This document shows positions 1 to 9,638 of a stretch of 64,000 nucleotides of DNA, piece after piece. The notes under the pieces were generated by a model. The model worked only from the letters and a program-made list of their open reading frames with translations, was not told the origin of the DNA and did not search any database. A program made the translations under genes and the position numbers. Numbering within the stretch: position 1 is the stretch's first letter; every line of letters starts with the position of its first letter. This stretch comes from Brevibacterium paucivorans. GTDB lineage: Bacteria; Actinomycetota; Actinomycetes; Actinomycetales; Brevibacteriaceae. The DNA lies in assembly GCF_016907735.1 (NCBI RefSeq), contig NZ_JAFBCP010000001.1, forward strand, positions 1,922,001-1,986,000, in the 5' to 3' direction.

Positions 1-1092
1 ACCACTGACCCAGCTGACATGACCGACTTGCCGGCCGAACAGCGCGAAGAACTCGCTACAGAGTTCTTCCCACCACTGCTCACCGAGGTCAGGCGCCTGC
101 GCACAGAAGACGGTGACACCATCAAATTCCTGTGGCGGCTGTTCGACGGTGCCATGGTCGAATCCGTGCTCATGCGCTACCGTAACCGCATCACCTTGTG
201 CGTGTCCTCGCAGTGTGGGTGCGGAATGAACTGCCCGTTTTGCGCAACCGGCCAGCAGGGCCTCACCCGCAACATGTCCACGGCCGAAATCGTCGACCAA
301 GTCATCCAAGCAAACCGCGTGATCGCAGCCGGGGAACTGGCCCCTGCCGCCGCAACGACCACCAACTACCTGGGTGAAGAGGCAGCTGAAGTCGGTTCCG
401 AAGCCGACACCCCCGAAGGCGCCGCAGACGCGCCAGCAGAAACCGGCGCCGCAGACGCCCAAGCCGCTACCACCTCGGCCGGGGTACACGACCGTGTCGC
501 CAACGTGGTGTTTATGGGAATGGGTGAGCCGCTGGCCAACTACAAGCGCGTCATGAACGCGGTGCGCCGCTTCACCACACCAGCACCAGCCGGCCTGGGC
601 ATGTCGCCGCGCCGCATCACCGTGTCGACCGTGGGCTTGGTGCCGGGCATCAAGAAACTCGCCACGGAAAACATCCCGGTGACGTTTGCGCTGAGCCTGC
701 ACGCACCGGATGACGACCTGCGTGACGAAATGATTCCCGTCAACACGCGGTGGAACGCCGACGAAGCGATCGACGCCGCGTACGACTACTACAAAACCAC
801 TGGCCGGCGCGTGTCGATCGAATACGCGCTCATTAAAGACATGAACGACCACGCGTGGCGTGCGGAGCTTCTGGCTAAGAAGCTCAACGCCCGAGGTCGT
901 GGCTGGGTTCACGTGAACCCAATCCCGCTTAACCCCACGCCAGGGTCCGTATGGACGGCTTCCGAGCCCGAGGTTGCCGCTGAGTTCGTGTGCAGGCTCG
1001 TCAAGGCGGGGGTACCGACTACAATTCGAGACACACGCGGTAAAGACATCGACGGTGCGTGTGGTCAGCTGGCTGCTGAGGATGAGGACTAA
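1..1092 (+). CDS. rlmN: 23S rRNA (adenine2503-C2)-methyltransferase, 5' end cut by window
   Basis: Radical-SAM enzyme that methylates C2 of A2503 in 23S rRNA and A37 of some tRNAs. The reading frame is open to base 1 (residues [14 protein letters not shown]), and family alignment suggests about 50 N-terminal residues lie upstream, so the ATG at 19 is not the true start. The cluster-binding CX3CX2C motif is visible (CGMNCPFC), as is the GMGEPLANY motif and the catalytic C-terminal Cys in DIDGACGQL. Between the radical-SAM core and VVFMGMGEP sits an Ala/Glu/Thr-rich insert of about 45 residues (about 345–490) that most RlmN proteins lack; it contains a copy of the genome-wide ACCTCGG motif at 472. 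Family assignment is certain. Confidence 0.95.
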   Translation, partial: TTDPADMTDLPAEQREELATEFFPPLLTEVRRLRTEDGDTIKFLWRLFDGAMVESVLMRYRNRITLCVSSQCGCGMNCPFCATGQQGLTRNMSTAEIVDQVIQANRVIAAGELAPAAATTTNYLGEEAAEVGSEADTPEGAADAPAETGAADAQAATTSAGVHDRVANVVFMGMGEPLANYKRVMNAVRRFTTPAPAGLGMSPRRITVSTVGLVPGIKKLATENIPVTFALSLHAPDDDLRDEMIPVNTRWNADEAIDAAYDYYKTTGRRVSIEYALIKDMNDHAWRAELLAKKLNARGRGWVHVNPIPLNPTPGSVWTASEPEVAAEFVCRLVKAGVPTTIRDTRGKDIDGACGQLAAEDED

Positions 1093-1101
1093 GGAGACGC
1101 T

Positions 1102-1659
1102 TTGGAACAGAACTTCCCCAAGATGTCGGGGTGGAAGAACGGTTATGACCCGGCACAGGTCGACAGCTTCTTCAAGCGCGCCCGCGAAAGCTTTGAGCGC
1201 GAAACCCCTCAGCCTGGCGACCTGGATGCGCGTGCGGTGCGCACTGTTGGTTTTGACTTAAAGCGCGGTGGCTACCACGTGGGCGTTGTTGACGCGGCCC
1301 TTGACCGTTTGGAGGATGCGTTCGCCAAGCGTAGCCGTGAGCAGCTGGTCGCCACCTCTGGTGAGGACGCTTGGGTTGATGAGCTCACGCGCGCTGCCGG
1401 TTCGTTGCGTGGGCGTCTGAGCCGTGCGCCAGGTGAGCGTTTTAACTTGGCTGAGCGTGGCGCCATCGGCTACGACATCGAAGAAGTCGACGAACTGTGC
1501 GACAAGATCAACGCGTACTTCACCGATGGCCTGGCGATGAGCGTGGACGAGGTTCGTCGCGTCCTGTTCAAGATCCGCAAGGGCAAGAAGGCGTACAACG
1601 AAGACCAGGTGGATGCGTTCATCGACCGTGTTGTTGAAGTGATGGCATCGGTTGACTGA
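1102..1659 (+). CDS. DivIVA domain-containing protein
   Basis: 185-residue protein with two DivIVA-type segments: an N-terminal one (GWKNGYDPAQVDSFFKRA) and a C-terminal one (residues about 125–185, GYDIEEVDELCDKI and YNEDQVDAFIDRVVEVM). DivIVA-like proteins bind curved membranes or scaffold polar growth. This short form with repeated YxxxxVDxF motifs is common beside rlmN in actinobacteria; its exact role is unknown. The TTG start is chosen because AAGGAGA lies 5 nt upstream (1091–1097). The stop overlaps the start of the next gene, so the two are probably translationally coupled. Confidence 0.8.
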   Translation: MEQNFPKMSGWKNGYDPAQVDSFFKRARESFERETPQPGDLDARAVRTVGFDLKRGGYHVGVVDAALDRLEDAFAKRSREQLVATSGEDAWVDELTRAAGSLRGRLSRAPGERFNLAERGAIGYDIEEVDELCDKINAYFTDGLAMSVDEVRRVLFKIRKGKKAYNEDQVDAFIDRVVEVMASVD

Positions 1660-2269
1660 TATCCACTGGTTTGCCCGGCCCGGCGTTCGCGGGGAGGGCC
1701 ACCCGGGGCTCATGAACCCGGTGTATGAGCTGTTGGACTTCCCCGTGGCGATGGGTCGCGCTGATGACGTGTTTGTGCGTGACCGCAACTGTTTCGGGGA
1801 GTCGGTGGAGCTTACTTTCGCCGAGGTGTTAGACCGCTCCGCGAAGTTCGCTGGCGTTTTGCGCCTTATGGAGGTGAGCGAAGGGACGTGCGTGTCGGTT
1901 GCGTCCGACGTGTCCCCGCTGACTGCTCACCTGGTGAAGTTGGGTGCGTGGCGTGTGGGCGCGTGTGTCGCGTCCGCGGACTCCGGCGCCCCGGTTCGGA
2001 TTGTGGCCGGCGAGACTCCAGCTCAGAGTCCCAGAGAACGCGGCGCCCACCAGGCGTTTTCCAAGCCTGTGAAGGCCCTACCCAGTCATTTTGAGGGCGC
2101 AGTTGCCCTGTTTGAAGGTAACGAGTTTGTTCTAGACACGGTTGTGCGTGACGCGCGGGTTGAACCGGCCGCTGTGGTGGAGCTTCGCCCCGACGCCGTT
2201 GTGCAGTGTTCCAACGCACCCAATACTCAGCGCCTGACAGCCTTGGAAGCAATCAAAGCATACGCATAG
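1652..2269 (+). CDS. Short protein related to the N-terminus of AMP-binding acyl-CoA synthetases
   Basis: 205 residues with TTG start inside the end of the DivIVA-like gene (8-nt overlap). Residues 5–110 (HWFARPGVRGEGHPGLMNPV, then ELTFAEVLDRSAKFAGVL) resemble the N-terminal region of acetyl/propionyl-CoA synthetases. The ATP-binding and adenylate-forming motifs that follow in a 600-residue synthetase are missing, so it cannot be a complete ligase. It may be a stand-alone remnant with a non-catalytic role or a decayed gene; the frame is intact and codon use matches the neighbours. Function is not assigned. Confidence 0.5.
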   Translation: MTDIHWFARPGVRGEGHPGLMNPVYELLDFPVAMGRADDVFVRDRNCFGESVELTFAEVLDRSAKFAGVLRLMEVSEGTCVSVASDVSPLTAHLVKLGAWRVGACVASADSGAPVRIVAGETPAQSPRERGAHQAFSKPVKALPSHFEGAVALFEGNEFVLDTVVRDARVEPAAVVELRPDAVVQCSNAPNTQRLTALEAIKAYA

Positions 2270-2307
2270 GCTACGTACCCTCTGGGCCTGAATGCCAAAA
2301 CGCGAAA

Positions 2308-2340
2308 GTGGCCAGGAACAGCTCAACCGTTCCCAGCCAC
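2308..2340. terminator. Candidate bidirectional terminator hairpin
   Basis: Arms GTGGCCAGGAAC and GTTCCCAGCCAC pair as 5 + 5 bp around two mismatches with a 9-nt loop. It lies between two convergent genes (stops at 2269 and 2370). There is no clear T-tract, so this is tentative. Confidence 0.4.
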
Positions 2341-2369
2341 CTCACTTTAGACGACCTATACGTATCTCG

Positions 2370-3563
2370 TTACGCGAACGCGTTGATTCCGGTGAGCGAA
2401 CGTCCCAACGTGAGCTGGTGAACCTCGTGGGTACCTTCGTACGTGAGGACGGTTTCCAGGTTAATGGCGTGGCGCAGCGGCGAGTATTCGCTGGTAATAC
2501 CCGAACCACCGAACAGCGCACGCAAGTCACGGCAGATGTTCATCGCGGTGTCGGCGGTGACCATCTTGCCCAAGCTGATCTGTTCAGGGCGAACACCCGT
2601 GGTGTCCTTGAGCTTGCCCAGGTGGGCTGCCAGCAGGGTGATCTGTGAGTACTGACCAAAGGCCTTTGCCAGCTTCTGCTGCGTGATCTGGAATGCCGCG
2701 AGTGGCTTGTCGAACTGGATACGTGAACCGGTGTACATGAGCGCCTGCTCAAGTGCGTCGCGAGCAGCACCAGTAGCACCAAACACAATCCCAAAACGAG
2801 CTTCAGACAAGCACGTGAGCGGCCCGCGCAGACCCTTGGCCTTAGGCATCATGGCGTCAGCAGGGAGGCGCACGTTGTCCAGCACGATTTCACCCGTAAT
2901 GGACGCGCGCAGCGACAGTTTGCGTTGAACCTTGGGGCACTCAACACCAGGTGTGTCGGTCGGAACCACGAAACCACGGATGACGGGGCGACCCTTTTCA
3001 TCCTCTTCGTCGGTCTTAGCCCACACAACGGCAACATCCGCAACAGGGGAGTTGGTGATCCACATTTTTGCGCCGTTGAGCACCCAGTCGTCACCGTCGC
3101 GCTTTGCCACGGTGCGCATGTTGGACGGGTCGGATCCCACATCAGGTTCGGTCAGACCAAAGCACCCAATGGCTTCACCCTGAGCCATGCGTGGCAGCCA
3201 TTCGTTCTTCTGCTCTTCCGAACCCCAGTGGTGGATTGCGAACATTGCAAGCGATCCCTGCACGGACACCAGCGAACGCAGACCGGAGTCCACGGCCTCA
3301 AGTTCGCGGCACGCCAGGCCGTACTGGGTTGCGGTTGAACCGGCGCATCCGTAGCCTTCCAGGTGCATACCTAGGACGCCCAGCTGGCCCAGTTCTTTGG
3401 CGAGCTCACGAGCCGGAATGGTGCCTTCTAAGTACCAGTCGCCGATCTTGTCACGCAGGTTGTCATCGGCCCATTGGCGAACAACACCGGCCCATTCGAG
3501 GTCTTCTTTGCTAAAAACCGAGTCGATTTGCAGAATTTCGTCCGGCGTTTGCGTCTTTGCCAC
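2370..3563 (-). CDS. gcdH: Glutaryl-CoA dehydrogenase / acyl-CoA dehydrogenase
   Basis: FAD-dependent acyl-CoA dehydrogenase of 397 residues, closest in sequence to glutaryl-CoA dehydrogenase, which oxidises and decarboxylates glutaryl-CoA to crotonyl-CoA in lysine/tryptophan breakdown. Seen: FAD/substrate segment CFGLTEPDVGSDPSNM, the RGFVVP segment, and the catalytic-glutamate motif YEGTHEVHQLTLGRSLTG near the C-terminus. A GTG start at 3563 is chosen because AAGGAG lies just upstream and it gives the usual family length; a frame open to 3650 would add 29 unrelated residues. It is divergent from dxr. Substrate specificity is an inference from the overall match. Confidence 0.85.
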   Translation of the reverse strand: MAKTQTPDEILQIDSVFSKEDLEWAGVVRQWADDNLRDKIGDWYLEGTIPARELAKELGQLGVLGMHLEGYGCAGSTATQYGLACRELEAVDSGLRSLVSVQGSLAMFAIHHWGSEEQKNEWLPRMAQGEAIGCFGLTEPDVGSDPSNMRTVAKRDGDDWVLNGAKMWITNSPVADVAVVWAKTDEEDEKGRPVIRGFVVPTDTPGVECPKVQRKLSLRASITGEIVLDNVRLPADAMMPKAKGLRGPLTCLSEARFGIVFGATGAARDALEQALMYTGSRIQFDKPLAAFQITQQKLAKAFGQYSQITLLAAHLGKLKDTTGVRPEQISLGKMVTADTAMNICRDLRALFGGSGITSEYSPLRHAINLETVLTYEGTHEVHQLTLGRSLTGINAFA

Positions 3564-3717
3564 GTTTGTCTCCTTGTTGTCGTTGGTGTAGATGCGCGAC
3601 TGCGTATCCGATTCGTCTATTTGCACTGTACATTGCGTGTTCCGTGTCACTAAACCCGGCCCGAGGTTGCGGGGGCTGGCTCAGCGTCCTCTGCAGTTAG
3701 CGTGTCAAGATTGTCTG

Positions 3718-4917
3718 GTGGCTGTTCGACAAATCGCGATTTTAGGTTCAACTGGTTCGATCGGAACGCAGGCGTTAGAGCTCATTTCTGCTCACCCTGA
3801 CCGGTTTCGTATATCGGCGCTGTCTGCGGGCACAAACGTTGAGTTGCTGGCCCGTCAGGCGGTTGAGTTCGGGGTGCCTGTCGTTGGGTGTGCTTCCCAC
3901 ACCGAGGCGGTAGTTTCCTCCGCGGTGGACGCAGCCGCCAGCGAAGCGGGTAAACCGAACCCGGTGCGTGAGATTGTGTGTGGTTCTGAAGCTGCTGCAA
4001 CGATTGCGGCCATGCCCACCGGCACGGTTCTCAACGCGATCACGGGAGCAGCTGGTCTGACCGCCACCCATGCCAGCCTGCGGGCCGGAACGGACACGGC
4101 TCTAGCGAACAAGGAGTCCCTCATCATCGGGGGAACCATGATCACGGATTTAGCGGCCTCGACGGGCGCTCGCCTTCTTCCTGTTGACTCGGAGCACTCT
4201 GCCCTGTGGCAAGCTTTGCGCGCGGGCACCCACCTGGAGGTCGACAGGCTAGTCTTAACCGCCTCGGGCGGACCTTTCCGAGGCATGACCCGCGAACAGC
4301 TAGAACGCGTGACCCCGCAACAAGCGCTCAAACACCCCACGTGGGACATGGGACGGGTGATCACCACGAATTCGGCGAGCCTGGTGAACAAGGGGCTCGA
4401 AGTGATTGAGGCGCACCTGCTGTTTGACGTGCCGTATGACCGGATCGACGTGGTGGTCCACCCGCAGAGCAACATTCATTCCATGGTGCAGTTCGTGGAC
4501 GGTTCCACACTGGCGCAAGTGTCGCCACCGGACATGAAACTTCCGATCGCATATGCCTTGGGGTACGAAGAACACATTCCTAAAGCAACGGCGCCTAATG
4601 ACTGGTCGCAACCCGTGACGTGGACCTTTGAACCGGTCGACCACCAAGCGTTCCTCGCGTTGGGGTTGGCGGCTCGGGCCGGGCAAGCCGGGGGCGTACA
4701 CCCCGCGTGGTACAACGCCAGCAACGAAGTGTTCGTGGACGCGTTCCATGATGGGCACATCAGCTTCACCGCAATCAGCGACGGCCTGGCTGCGGCCCTA
4801 GACAAGGCCGACCAGCTGAACGCAGACAACGCGGTACCTGGTGGCCTTACACTTGAACACGTCCTGGAAGCTGACGCACACGCCCGCGCTTGGGCTCACG
4901 AGTGGGTGAACGCATGA
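3718..4917 (+). CDS. dxr: 1-deoxy-D-xylulose 5-phosphate reductoisomerase
   Basis: Second enzyme of the MEP isoprenoid pathway: it converts DXP to 2-C-methyl-D-erythritol 4-phosphate with NADPH and a divalent metal. Seen: N-terminal NADPH motif ILGSTGSIGTQ, metal/substrate motif DSEHSALWQ, the flexible-loop segment ASGGPFRG and NKGLEVIEAHLLF. The GTG at 3718 (VAVRQIAILG) gives 399 residues, the normal length; the frame is open further upstream to 3592 but those residues have no family match. The stop overlaps the rseP start by 4 nt (ATGA), linking MEP synthesis with the protease in one operon. Confidence 0.93.
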   Translation: MAVRQIAILGSTGSIGTQALELISAHPDRFRISALSAGTNVELLARQAVEFGVPVVGCASHTEAVVSSAVDAAASEAGKPNPVREIVCGSEAAATIAAMPTGTVLNAITGAAGLTATHASLRAGTDTALANKESLIIGGTMITDLAASTGARLLPVDSEHSALWQALRAGTHLEVDRLVLTASGGPFRGMTREQLERVTPQQALKHPTWDMGRVITTNSASLVNKGLEVIEAHLLFDVPYDRIDVVVHPQSNIHSMVQFVDGSTLAQVSPPDMKLPIAYALGYEEHIPKATAPNDWSQPVTWTFEPVDHQAFLALGLAARAGQAGGVHPAWYNASNEVFVDAFHDGHISFTAISDGLAAALDKADQLNADNAVPGGLTLEHVLEADAHARAWAHEWVNA

Positions 4918-6401
4918 CAATCCTTCTGTACATTCTGGGAGTCATTCTTTTCTTAGCCGCAATTGGCTTGTCGATTGGACTCCACGAAATCGGTCACTTG
5001 GTGCCTGCCAAGAAGTTCGGCGTCAAGGTCACCGACTACATGATCGGGTTTGGCCCAACCCTGGTGTCGCTTAAACGTGGGGAAACACGGTACGGGATCA
5101 AACTCCTCCCGTTGGGTGGGTTCATCGCGATGCCTGGAATGTACCCGCCCAAGGAAGCCACACACACGCGCGCACAAGACGTACCGGACGAAAAAACCGT
5201 TCGCGGCATCGTGCGCGAAGCAGCCAAGAAGCGTCACGCGAACCAGGAGCTCGCTGACTCTCAACAGCCCGTGGTGACCGACACGCGGCAGGACGGGACA
5301 CCTCGGAAGGGGCGCCTGTTTGAAAACACCCTGGCCGACGCCCGCGAATTCTCCAACCGGGGGATCGAACCCGGTGAAGAACACCGCACGTTCTACGCGC
5401 TCAACCTGCCCAAACGCCTGGTCGTGATGTTCGGCGGGCCGTTCATGAACCTACTGCTGGGAATCGGGATCCTAGCGTTAGTGCTCTTAGGAATCGGGGT
5501 GCCCGGCCCATCCACCACCGTGGCGACCGTGGTCGAATGTGCCGTCCCCGCGTCAGAAGCTCAAGCGCGACAAGCGGCAGGCAACGACGACTGCACGCCC
5601 AAGGACCAGCTCACCCCCGCATGGGAAACCGGCATCAAACCAGGTGACAAAATCCTCGAAATCGGGGGCACCCCAGTTGAGTCATGGGACCACATGACTG
5701 AACAGATCCGCGCAGCCGCTGGAACCACGGTCCCCATCAAACTGGAGCGCGACGGCCAGGTGATCACAAAAGACGTGCCGATTATCACCTCGGAACGCCC
5801 CAAAACCGACGAACACGGTAGCCCCATCACCCGTGCCGACGGCACCCCCGAAACCGAACAAGCCGGGTTCCTGGGAGTCTCACCCACGCAAGAACTCACC
5901 CCCATCCCTGTGAGTGAATTTCCCGGCACGGTATGGTCCTCGATCACTCAGACCTTCAGCGCGCTTTTCCACCTGCCGCAACGCCTGGTCGAAATCGGGC
6001 AGATCGCCATCAGCGGGGGAGACCGGCCAGCTGACGGACCAATTGGCGTTGTGGGAATCGGGCGTGTGGCCGGCGAAATCGTGTCCACCGATCTGTTCGA
6101 TGTGGTGGACAAGGTTCAACTGGGGTTGAGCCTCGTGGCCTCGCTGAACTTCTTCCTGTTCGCCTTCAACCTAGTGCCATTGCTGCCCCTGGACGGTGGT
6201 CACATCGCAGTCGCGCTGTATGAAGGCGCTCGCCGGCGAATCAACCTTGCCCGAGGTCGTGGCATCGTTGGTCCGTTCGACACCGCCCGGTTGCTACCGC
6301 TCACCTACGGGGTCGTGGGAGTCATGCTGGTCATGACGCTCCTTTTGCTGTACGTGGATCTGTTCAATCCGATCACGCTGCGCGATCTGTTTGGCGGTTA
6401 G
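4914..6401 (+). CDS. rseP: Site-2 protease / RIP zinc metalloprotease of the M50 family
   Basis: Membrane protease of 495 residues that cleaves transmembrane anti-sigma factors or other membrane substrates within the bilayer (Rip1-type in actinobacteria). Seen: first membrane helix with the zinc motif HEIGHL near residue 25, a hydrophilic insert, a second membrane helix around 170, a PDZ domain (GIKPGDKILEIGGTPVESW), and a third zinc-ligand segment LVPLLPLDGGH. The ATG at 4914 in the ATGA overlap with dxr is preferred over an upstream in-frame start at 4890. The order dxr–rseP–ispG is conserved in actinobacteria. Confidence 0.92.
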   Translation: MTILLYILGVILFLAAIGLSIGLHEIGHLVPAKKFGVKVTDYMIGFGPTLVSLKRGETRYGIKLLPLGGFIAMPGMYPPKEATHTRAQDVPDEKTVRGIVREAAKKRHANQELADSQQPVVTDTRQDGTPRKGRLFENTLADAREFSNRGIEPGEEHRTFYALNLPKRLVVMFGGPFMNLLLGIGILALVLLGIGVPGPSTTVATVVECAVPASEAQARQAAGNDDCTPKDQLTPAWETGIKPGDKILEIGGTPVESWDHMTEQIRAAAGTTVPIKLERDGQVITKDVPIITSERPKTDEHGSPITRADGTPETEQAGFLGVSPTQELTPIPVSEFPGTVWSSITQTFSALFHLPQRLVEIGQIAISGGDRPADGPIGVVGIGRVAGEIVSTDLFDVVDKVQLGLSLVASLNFFLFAFNLVPLLPLDGGHIAVALYEGARRRINLARGRGIVGPFDTARLLPLTYGVVGVMLVMTLLLLYVDLFNPITLRDLFGG

Positions 6402-6482
6402 GGCCAGTCGCGGACTAGGTCGAATAAGGACACCGAACACACGAAGACATAGAATGAACGTACATCGCGTGGAAGGGAAAGA

Positions 6483-7628
6483 ATGCCTGCCGTAAATCTT
6501 GGAATGCCATCGACTCCCACTGTTTTGGCGCCGCGTCGCAAAACCCGCCAAATCAAAGTTGGAAGCGTAGGGGTGGGGTCAGACTATCCCGTGAGCGTGC
6601 AGTCCATGACCACCACCAAAACCACGGACATCAACGGCACGTTGCAGCAGATCGCCGAACTCACCGCGTCCGGGTGCGACATCGTCCGCGTGGCTTGCCC
6701 CAGCGCCGACGACGCTGAAGCACTCCCAGCGATCGCCCAGAAATCACAGATCCCCGTGATCGCTGACATCCACTTCCAGCCCAAGTACGTGTTTGCGGCG
6801 ATCGAGGCCGGCTGCGCAGCGGTTCGTGTGAACCCCGGTAACATCCGCAAGTTCGACGACCAGGTGAAAGAAATCTCCCAGGCCGCCAAGGACCACGGCA
6901 CCTCGATCCGCATCGGTGTCAACGCCGGGTCACTGGACAAGCGCATCATGGAGAAGTTCGGAAAAGCCACGCCCGAAGCCCTGGTCGAATCGGCCGTGTG
7001 GGAAGCCTCGCTGTTCGAAGAACACGACTTCCACGACTTCAAAATCTCGGTCAAACACCACGACCCCGTCATCATGGTGGAGGCCTACCGCCAACTTGCC
7101 GAACGCGGAGACTGGCCGCTCCACCTCGGCGTGACCGAAGCCGGCCCAGCTTTCCAGGGGACCATCAAATCTGCGACCGCGTTTGGGGCGCTTTTGGCAG
7201 AAGGCATTGGTGACACGATTCGTGTGTCACTGTCTGCGCCGCCGGTTGAAGAAGTCAAGGTGGGAACCCAGATCCTGCAGTCGCTCAACCTCAAGCAGCG
7301 CAAGCTCGAGATTGTGTCGTGCCCGTCGTGCGGACGTGCGCAGGTGGACGTGTACGAGCTGGCCGACAAAGTCACTGAAGGCCTCAAAGGCCTGGACGTG
7401 CCACTGCGCGTGGCCGTCATGGGGTGCGTTGTCAACGGTCCCGGCGAAGCACGCGAAGCCGACCTGGGTGTCGCATCTGGTAACGGCAAAGGCCAGATCT
7501 TCGTCAAGGGTGAAGTCATCAAGACCGTGCCTGAGTCCAAGATCGTGGAAACCCTGATCGAAGAAGCCCTGCGTATCGCTGAAGAGAACGGCGACCCGTC
7601 CGGCGAAGCAGAGGTTGTCGTCGGTTGA
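6483..7628 (+). CDS. ispG: 4-hydroxy-3-methylbut-2-en-1-yl diphosphate synthase
   Basis: Penultimate MEP-pathway enzyme (GcpE): reduces ME-cPP to HMBPP with a [4Fe-4S] cluster. 381 residues. Seen: TIM-barrel start [20 protein letters not shown], the cluster cysteines in CPSCGR (about residue 280) and in [11 protein letters not shown], and the C-terminal ferredoxin-like domain. The ATG at 6483 follows GGAAGGGAA. A TAGAAT hexamer at 6450 could be its own −10 box. The stop overlaps the TTG start of the following acetyltransferase gene. Confidence 0.95.
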   Translation: MPAVNLGMPSTPTVLAPRRKTRQIKVGSVGVGSDYPVSVQSMTTTKTTDINGTLQQIAELTASGCDIVRVACPSADDAEALPAIAQKSQIPVIADIHFQPKYVFAAIEAGCAAVRVNPGNIRKFDDQVKEISQAAKDHGTSIRIGVNAGSLDKRIMEKFGKATPEALVESAVWEASLFEEHDFHDFKISVKHHDPVIMVEAYRQLAERGDWPLHLGVTEAGPAFQGTIKSATAFGALLAEGIGDTIRVSLSAPPVEEVKVGTQILQSLNLKQRKLEIVSCPSCGRAQVDVYELADKVTEGLKGLDVPLRVAVMGCVVNGPGEAREADLGVASGNGKGQIFVKGEVIKTVPESKIVETLIEEALRIAEENGDPSGEAEVVVG

Positions 7629-8458
7629 TCCGGCTAGCGCCCCTGCTTCACCATCACACACCGTGGGTGCAGGGCGTATGCGCGGCCGACCCAGCCGGAA
7701 CCATCACCATCCAGCGACTCGTTGACGGGGCTGGTACCGCTCAAATCGACGCACCGTCCGGTGTCCTGTGGGGTACGGTCAGCGAACAGGGGAGTGCCCT
7801 GCCACCAGAGGCGGTGTTTTGGATTGGGTACTCAGTCACCCCGCTCACCCCGTCTCTCAACGGGGTTGCTGACGTGGCGTCGCTTCTCAACCGCCGAGGT
7901 CGTTACCCGTGTTCACTGGTGGGGCACCGAGAGCCGGTATTGGATGTGTATCGCCGGCTAGTGTGGGGGCCACCTCGGGGAGTGCGACCGCACCAACCGT
8001 TGCTGGTGGCATGTGAACGGCCGGACGTTGACGAGATCCCGGTCCGCGTCGCCAGGGCCGACGAGTACACACAGGTGTATGACGCCTCCGTGGCGATGTT
8101 CAAAGAAGAAGTGGGATTCTCCCCTGAGCAGCCCAACCCCTCTGGGTATCGGGCGCGCGTGCGATCACTCTTGACCGGTGGGCACACGCTGGTGCTCAGC
8201 GACGGGAACACCCTGATCTTCAAAGCCGACCTGGGCGTGATCTCTAGTCGAGCAGTCCAAGTCCAAGGCGTGTGGGTCCACCCCGCCTACCGTGGCCAAG
8301 GAATCGCCAGCCGAGCCATGGTCTCCGTGACGCGACACGCCCTTGCGTACGCACCCACGGTGAGTTTGTACGTCAACTCATTTAACACCTCGGCGCTGGG
8401 TGCGTACGCACGCGCTGGCTACCGCCAAATAGGCGAATTCGCCACAGTCATGTACTGA
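7625..8458 (+). CDS. GNAT family N-acetyltransferase with DUF4081-type N-terminus
   Basis: 277 residues. The C-terminal half carries a GNAT acetyl-CoA binding fold ([17 protein letters not shown], the Q/RxxGxG/A motif) followed by [19 protein letters not shown]. The N-terminal half matches the DUF4081 module that precedes GNAT domains in actinobacteria and often follows ispG. TTG start at 7625 overlaps the ispG stop, so co-translation is likely. The acetyl acceptor is unknown. Confidence 0.8.
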   Translation: MIRLAPLLHHHTPWVQGVCAADPAGTITIQRLVDGAGTAQIDAPSGVLWGTVSEQGSALPPEAVFWIGYSVTPLTPSLNGVADVASLLNRRGRYPCSLVGHREPVLDVYRRLVWGPPRGVRPHQPLLVACERPDVDEIPVRVARADEYTQVYDASVAMFKEEVGFSPEQPNPSGYRARVRSLLTGGHTLVLSDGNTLIFKADLGVISSRAVQVQGVWVHPAYRGQGIASRAMVSVTRHALAYAPTVSLYVNSFNTSALGAYARAGYRQIGEFATVMY

Positions 8459-8600
8459 CGCGGCTCCCTGACGTGGCGGCTCAACAGGTGGGACGTGACG
8501 GCTCGCACAGTCGTAAAAGGTGACCCTGTGCACATGAAAATCTCAGAATGTTCTAGCATTGAGGTGTTTCAATACGGCCTTTGGCCGGAACCTGTCGGTC

Positions 8601-8616
8601 GAGGCGCACGCGCCTC
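8601..8616. other. Small hairpin in the 181-nt spacer before the cytochrome b-like gene
   Basis: GAGGCGC and GCGCCTC form a 7-bp inverted repeat with a 2-nt centre. The spacer (8459–8639) otherwise shows no clear promoter and no further gene that I can support. Confidence 0.35.
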
Positions 8617-8639
8617 CCTGAACATACGGACGTTTAAAT

Positions 8640-9623
8640 ATGATGATGGCAACTTCGAAAAAGAAGAAGAAAAAGAAGAAGGGAAAGAAGGGCGCGTCCT
8701 TTGATCCCAAGTCCCTGATCAAACCCGCAATCTGGGCGGGTGTGGCGATTGTCGCGATTGTCATCGTGGTGCTCATTGCCAACTGGCTGCGAAGCCTCGA
8801 CGCTGTTGAGGCCTTCATTGAGAAGTACCCGGGCGAATACGAGCTGCCAGAAGGTGCGCCGGTCGGGTTCCCCGCATGGCTGAACTGGCAACACTTCCTC
8901 AACATGTTCTTCATGTTGCTGATTGTTCGTTCAGGATGGCTCATCCGTTCCACGCCTAAGCCGGACTCGTTCTGGACGCGCGACAACACCAAGTTCATCA
9001 AGACCAAGGGCGAACCTAAGAAGATCTCGATGAACCACCTCATCCACTTCTCGTTCGACACGCTGTGGGTGCTCAACGGTGTGATCTTCTTTATTCTGCT
9101 GTTCGTGACCGGCCAGTGGATGCGTATCGTCCCCACCAGCTGGGAAGTTTTCCCGAACGCGCTGTCTGCTGCCCTGCAGTACGCTTCCATGAACTGGCCA
9201 GTGGAAAACGGCTGGGTCAACTACAACGGTCTGCAGCAGCTTGCCTACTTCACCACCGTGTTCATTGCTACTCCGCTGGCCATGATCACTGGTCTGCGCA
9301 TGTCAGAGGTGTGGCCCATTAAGGGTAAGTTCAACGACGTGTACCGCGTTGAGCACGCTGCAAAGGTCCACTTCCCAGTCATGATCTACTTCGTTGCGTT
9401 CACTGCAGTTCACGTGTTCCTGGTATTCGCAACCGCAATTGTGGCAGGCAAGGGACCGTTCGCGAACCTCAGCCACATGTTTGCGGCCGCACCGGACAAA
9501 CCAATCCTGGGTCTGATCCTGTTCCTGGTTGCCGTGGTTGTCATGGCAGCTGCGTGGGTAGTCATCCGCCCAATCTTCGTAGCACCAGTAGCCGGCAAGT
9601 TCGGAAACGTGACAACCCGCTAG
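8640..9623 (+). CDS. Cytochrome b/b6-domain membrane protein
   Basis: 327 residues. It starts with an extreme basic run (ATSKKKKKKKKGKKG), then a membrane helix (about 30–50) and at least four more helices. Histidines in or next to helices (WQHFLN, NHLIHFSFD, EHAAKVHFPV, TAVHVFLVF) look like haem b ligands of the cytochrome b subunit that anchors Ni/Fe-hydrogenase or molybdopterin oxidoreductases. No catalytic partner gene is adjacent. The start is uncertain between the two in-frame ATGs at 8640 and 8643; the ribosome binding site is weak. Confidence 0.65.
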   Translation: MMMATSKKKKKKKKGKKGASFDPKSLIKPAIWAGVAIVAIVIVVLIANWLRSLDAVEAFIEKYPGEYELPEGAPVGFPAWLNWQHFLNMFFMLLIVRSGWLIRSTPKPDSFWTRDNTKFIKTKGEPKKISMNHLIHFSFDTLWVLNGVIFFILLFVTGQWMRIVPTSWEVFPNALSAALQYASMNWPVENGWVNYNGLQQLAYFTTVFIATPLAMITGLRMSEVWPIKGKFNDVYRVEHAAKVHFPVMIYFVAFTAVHVFLVFATAIVAGKGPFANLSHMFAAAPDKPILGLILFLVAVVVMAAAWVVIRPIFVAPVAGKFGNVTTR

Positions 9624-9638
9624 CAGCTCGGTTCCCGG

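Noticed and set aside
8495-8704. 69-codon plus-strand frame overlapping the cytochrome b-like start
   Set aside because: It reads the Lys-codon run in another frame as a Glu/Lys run and has no support as a gene.
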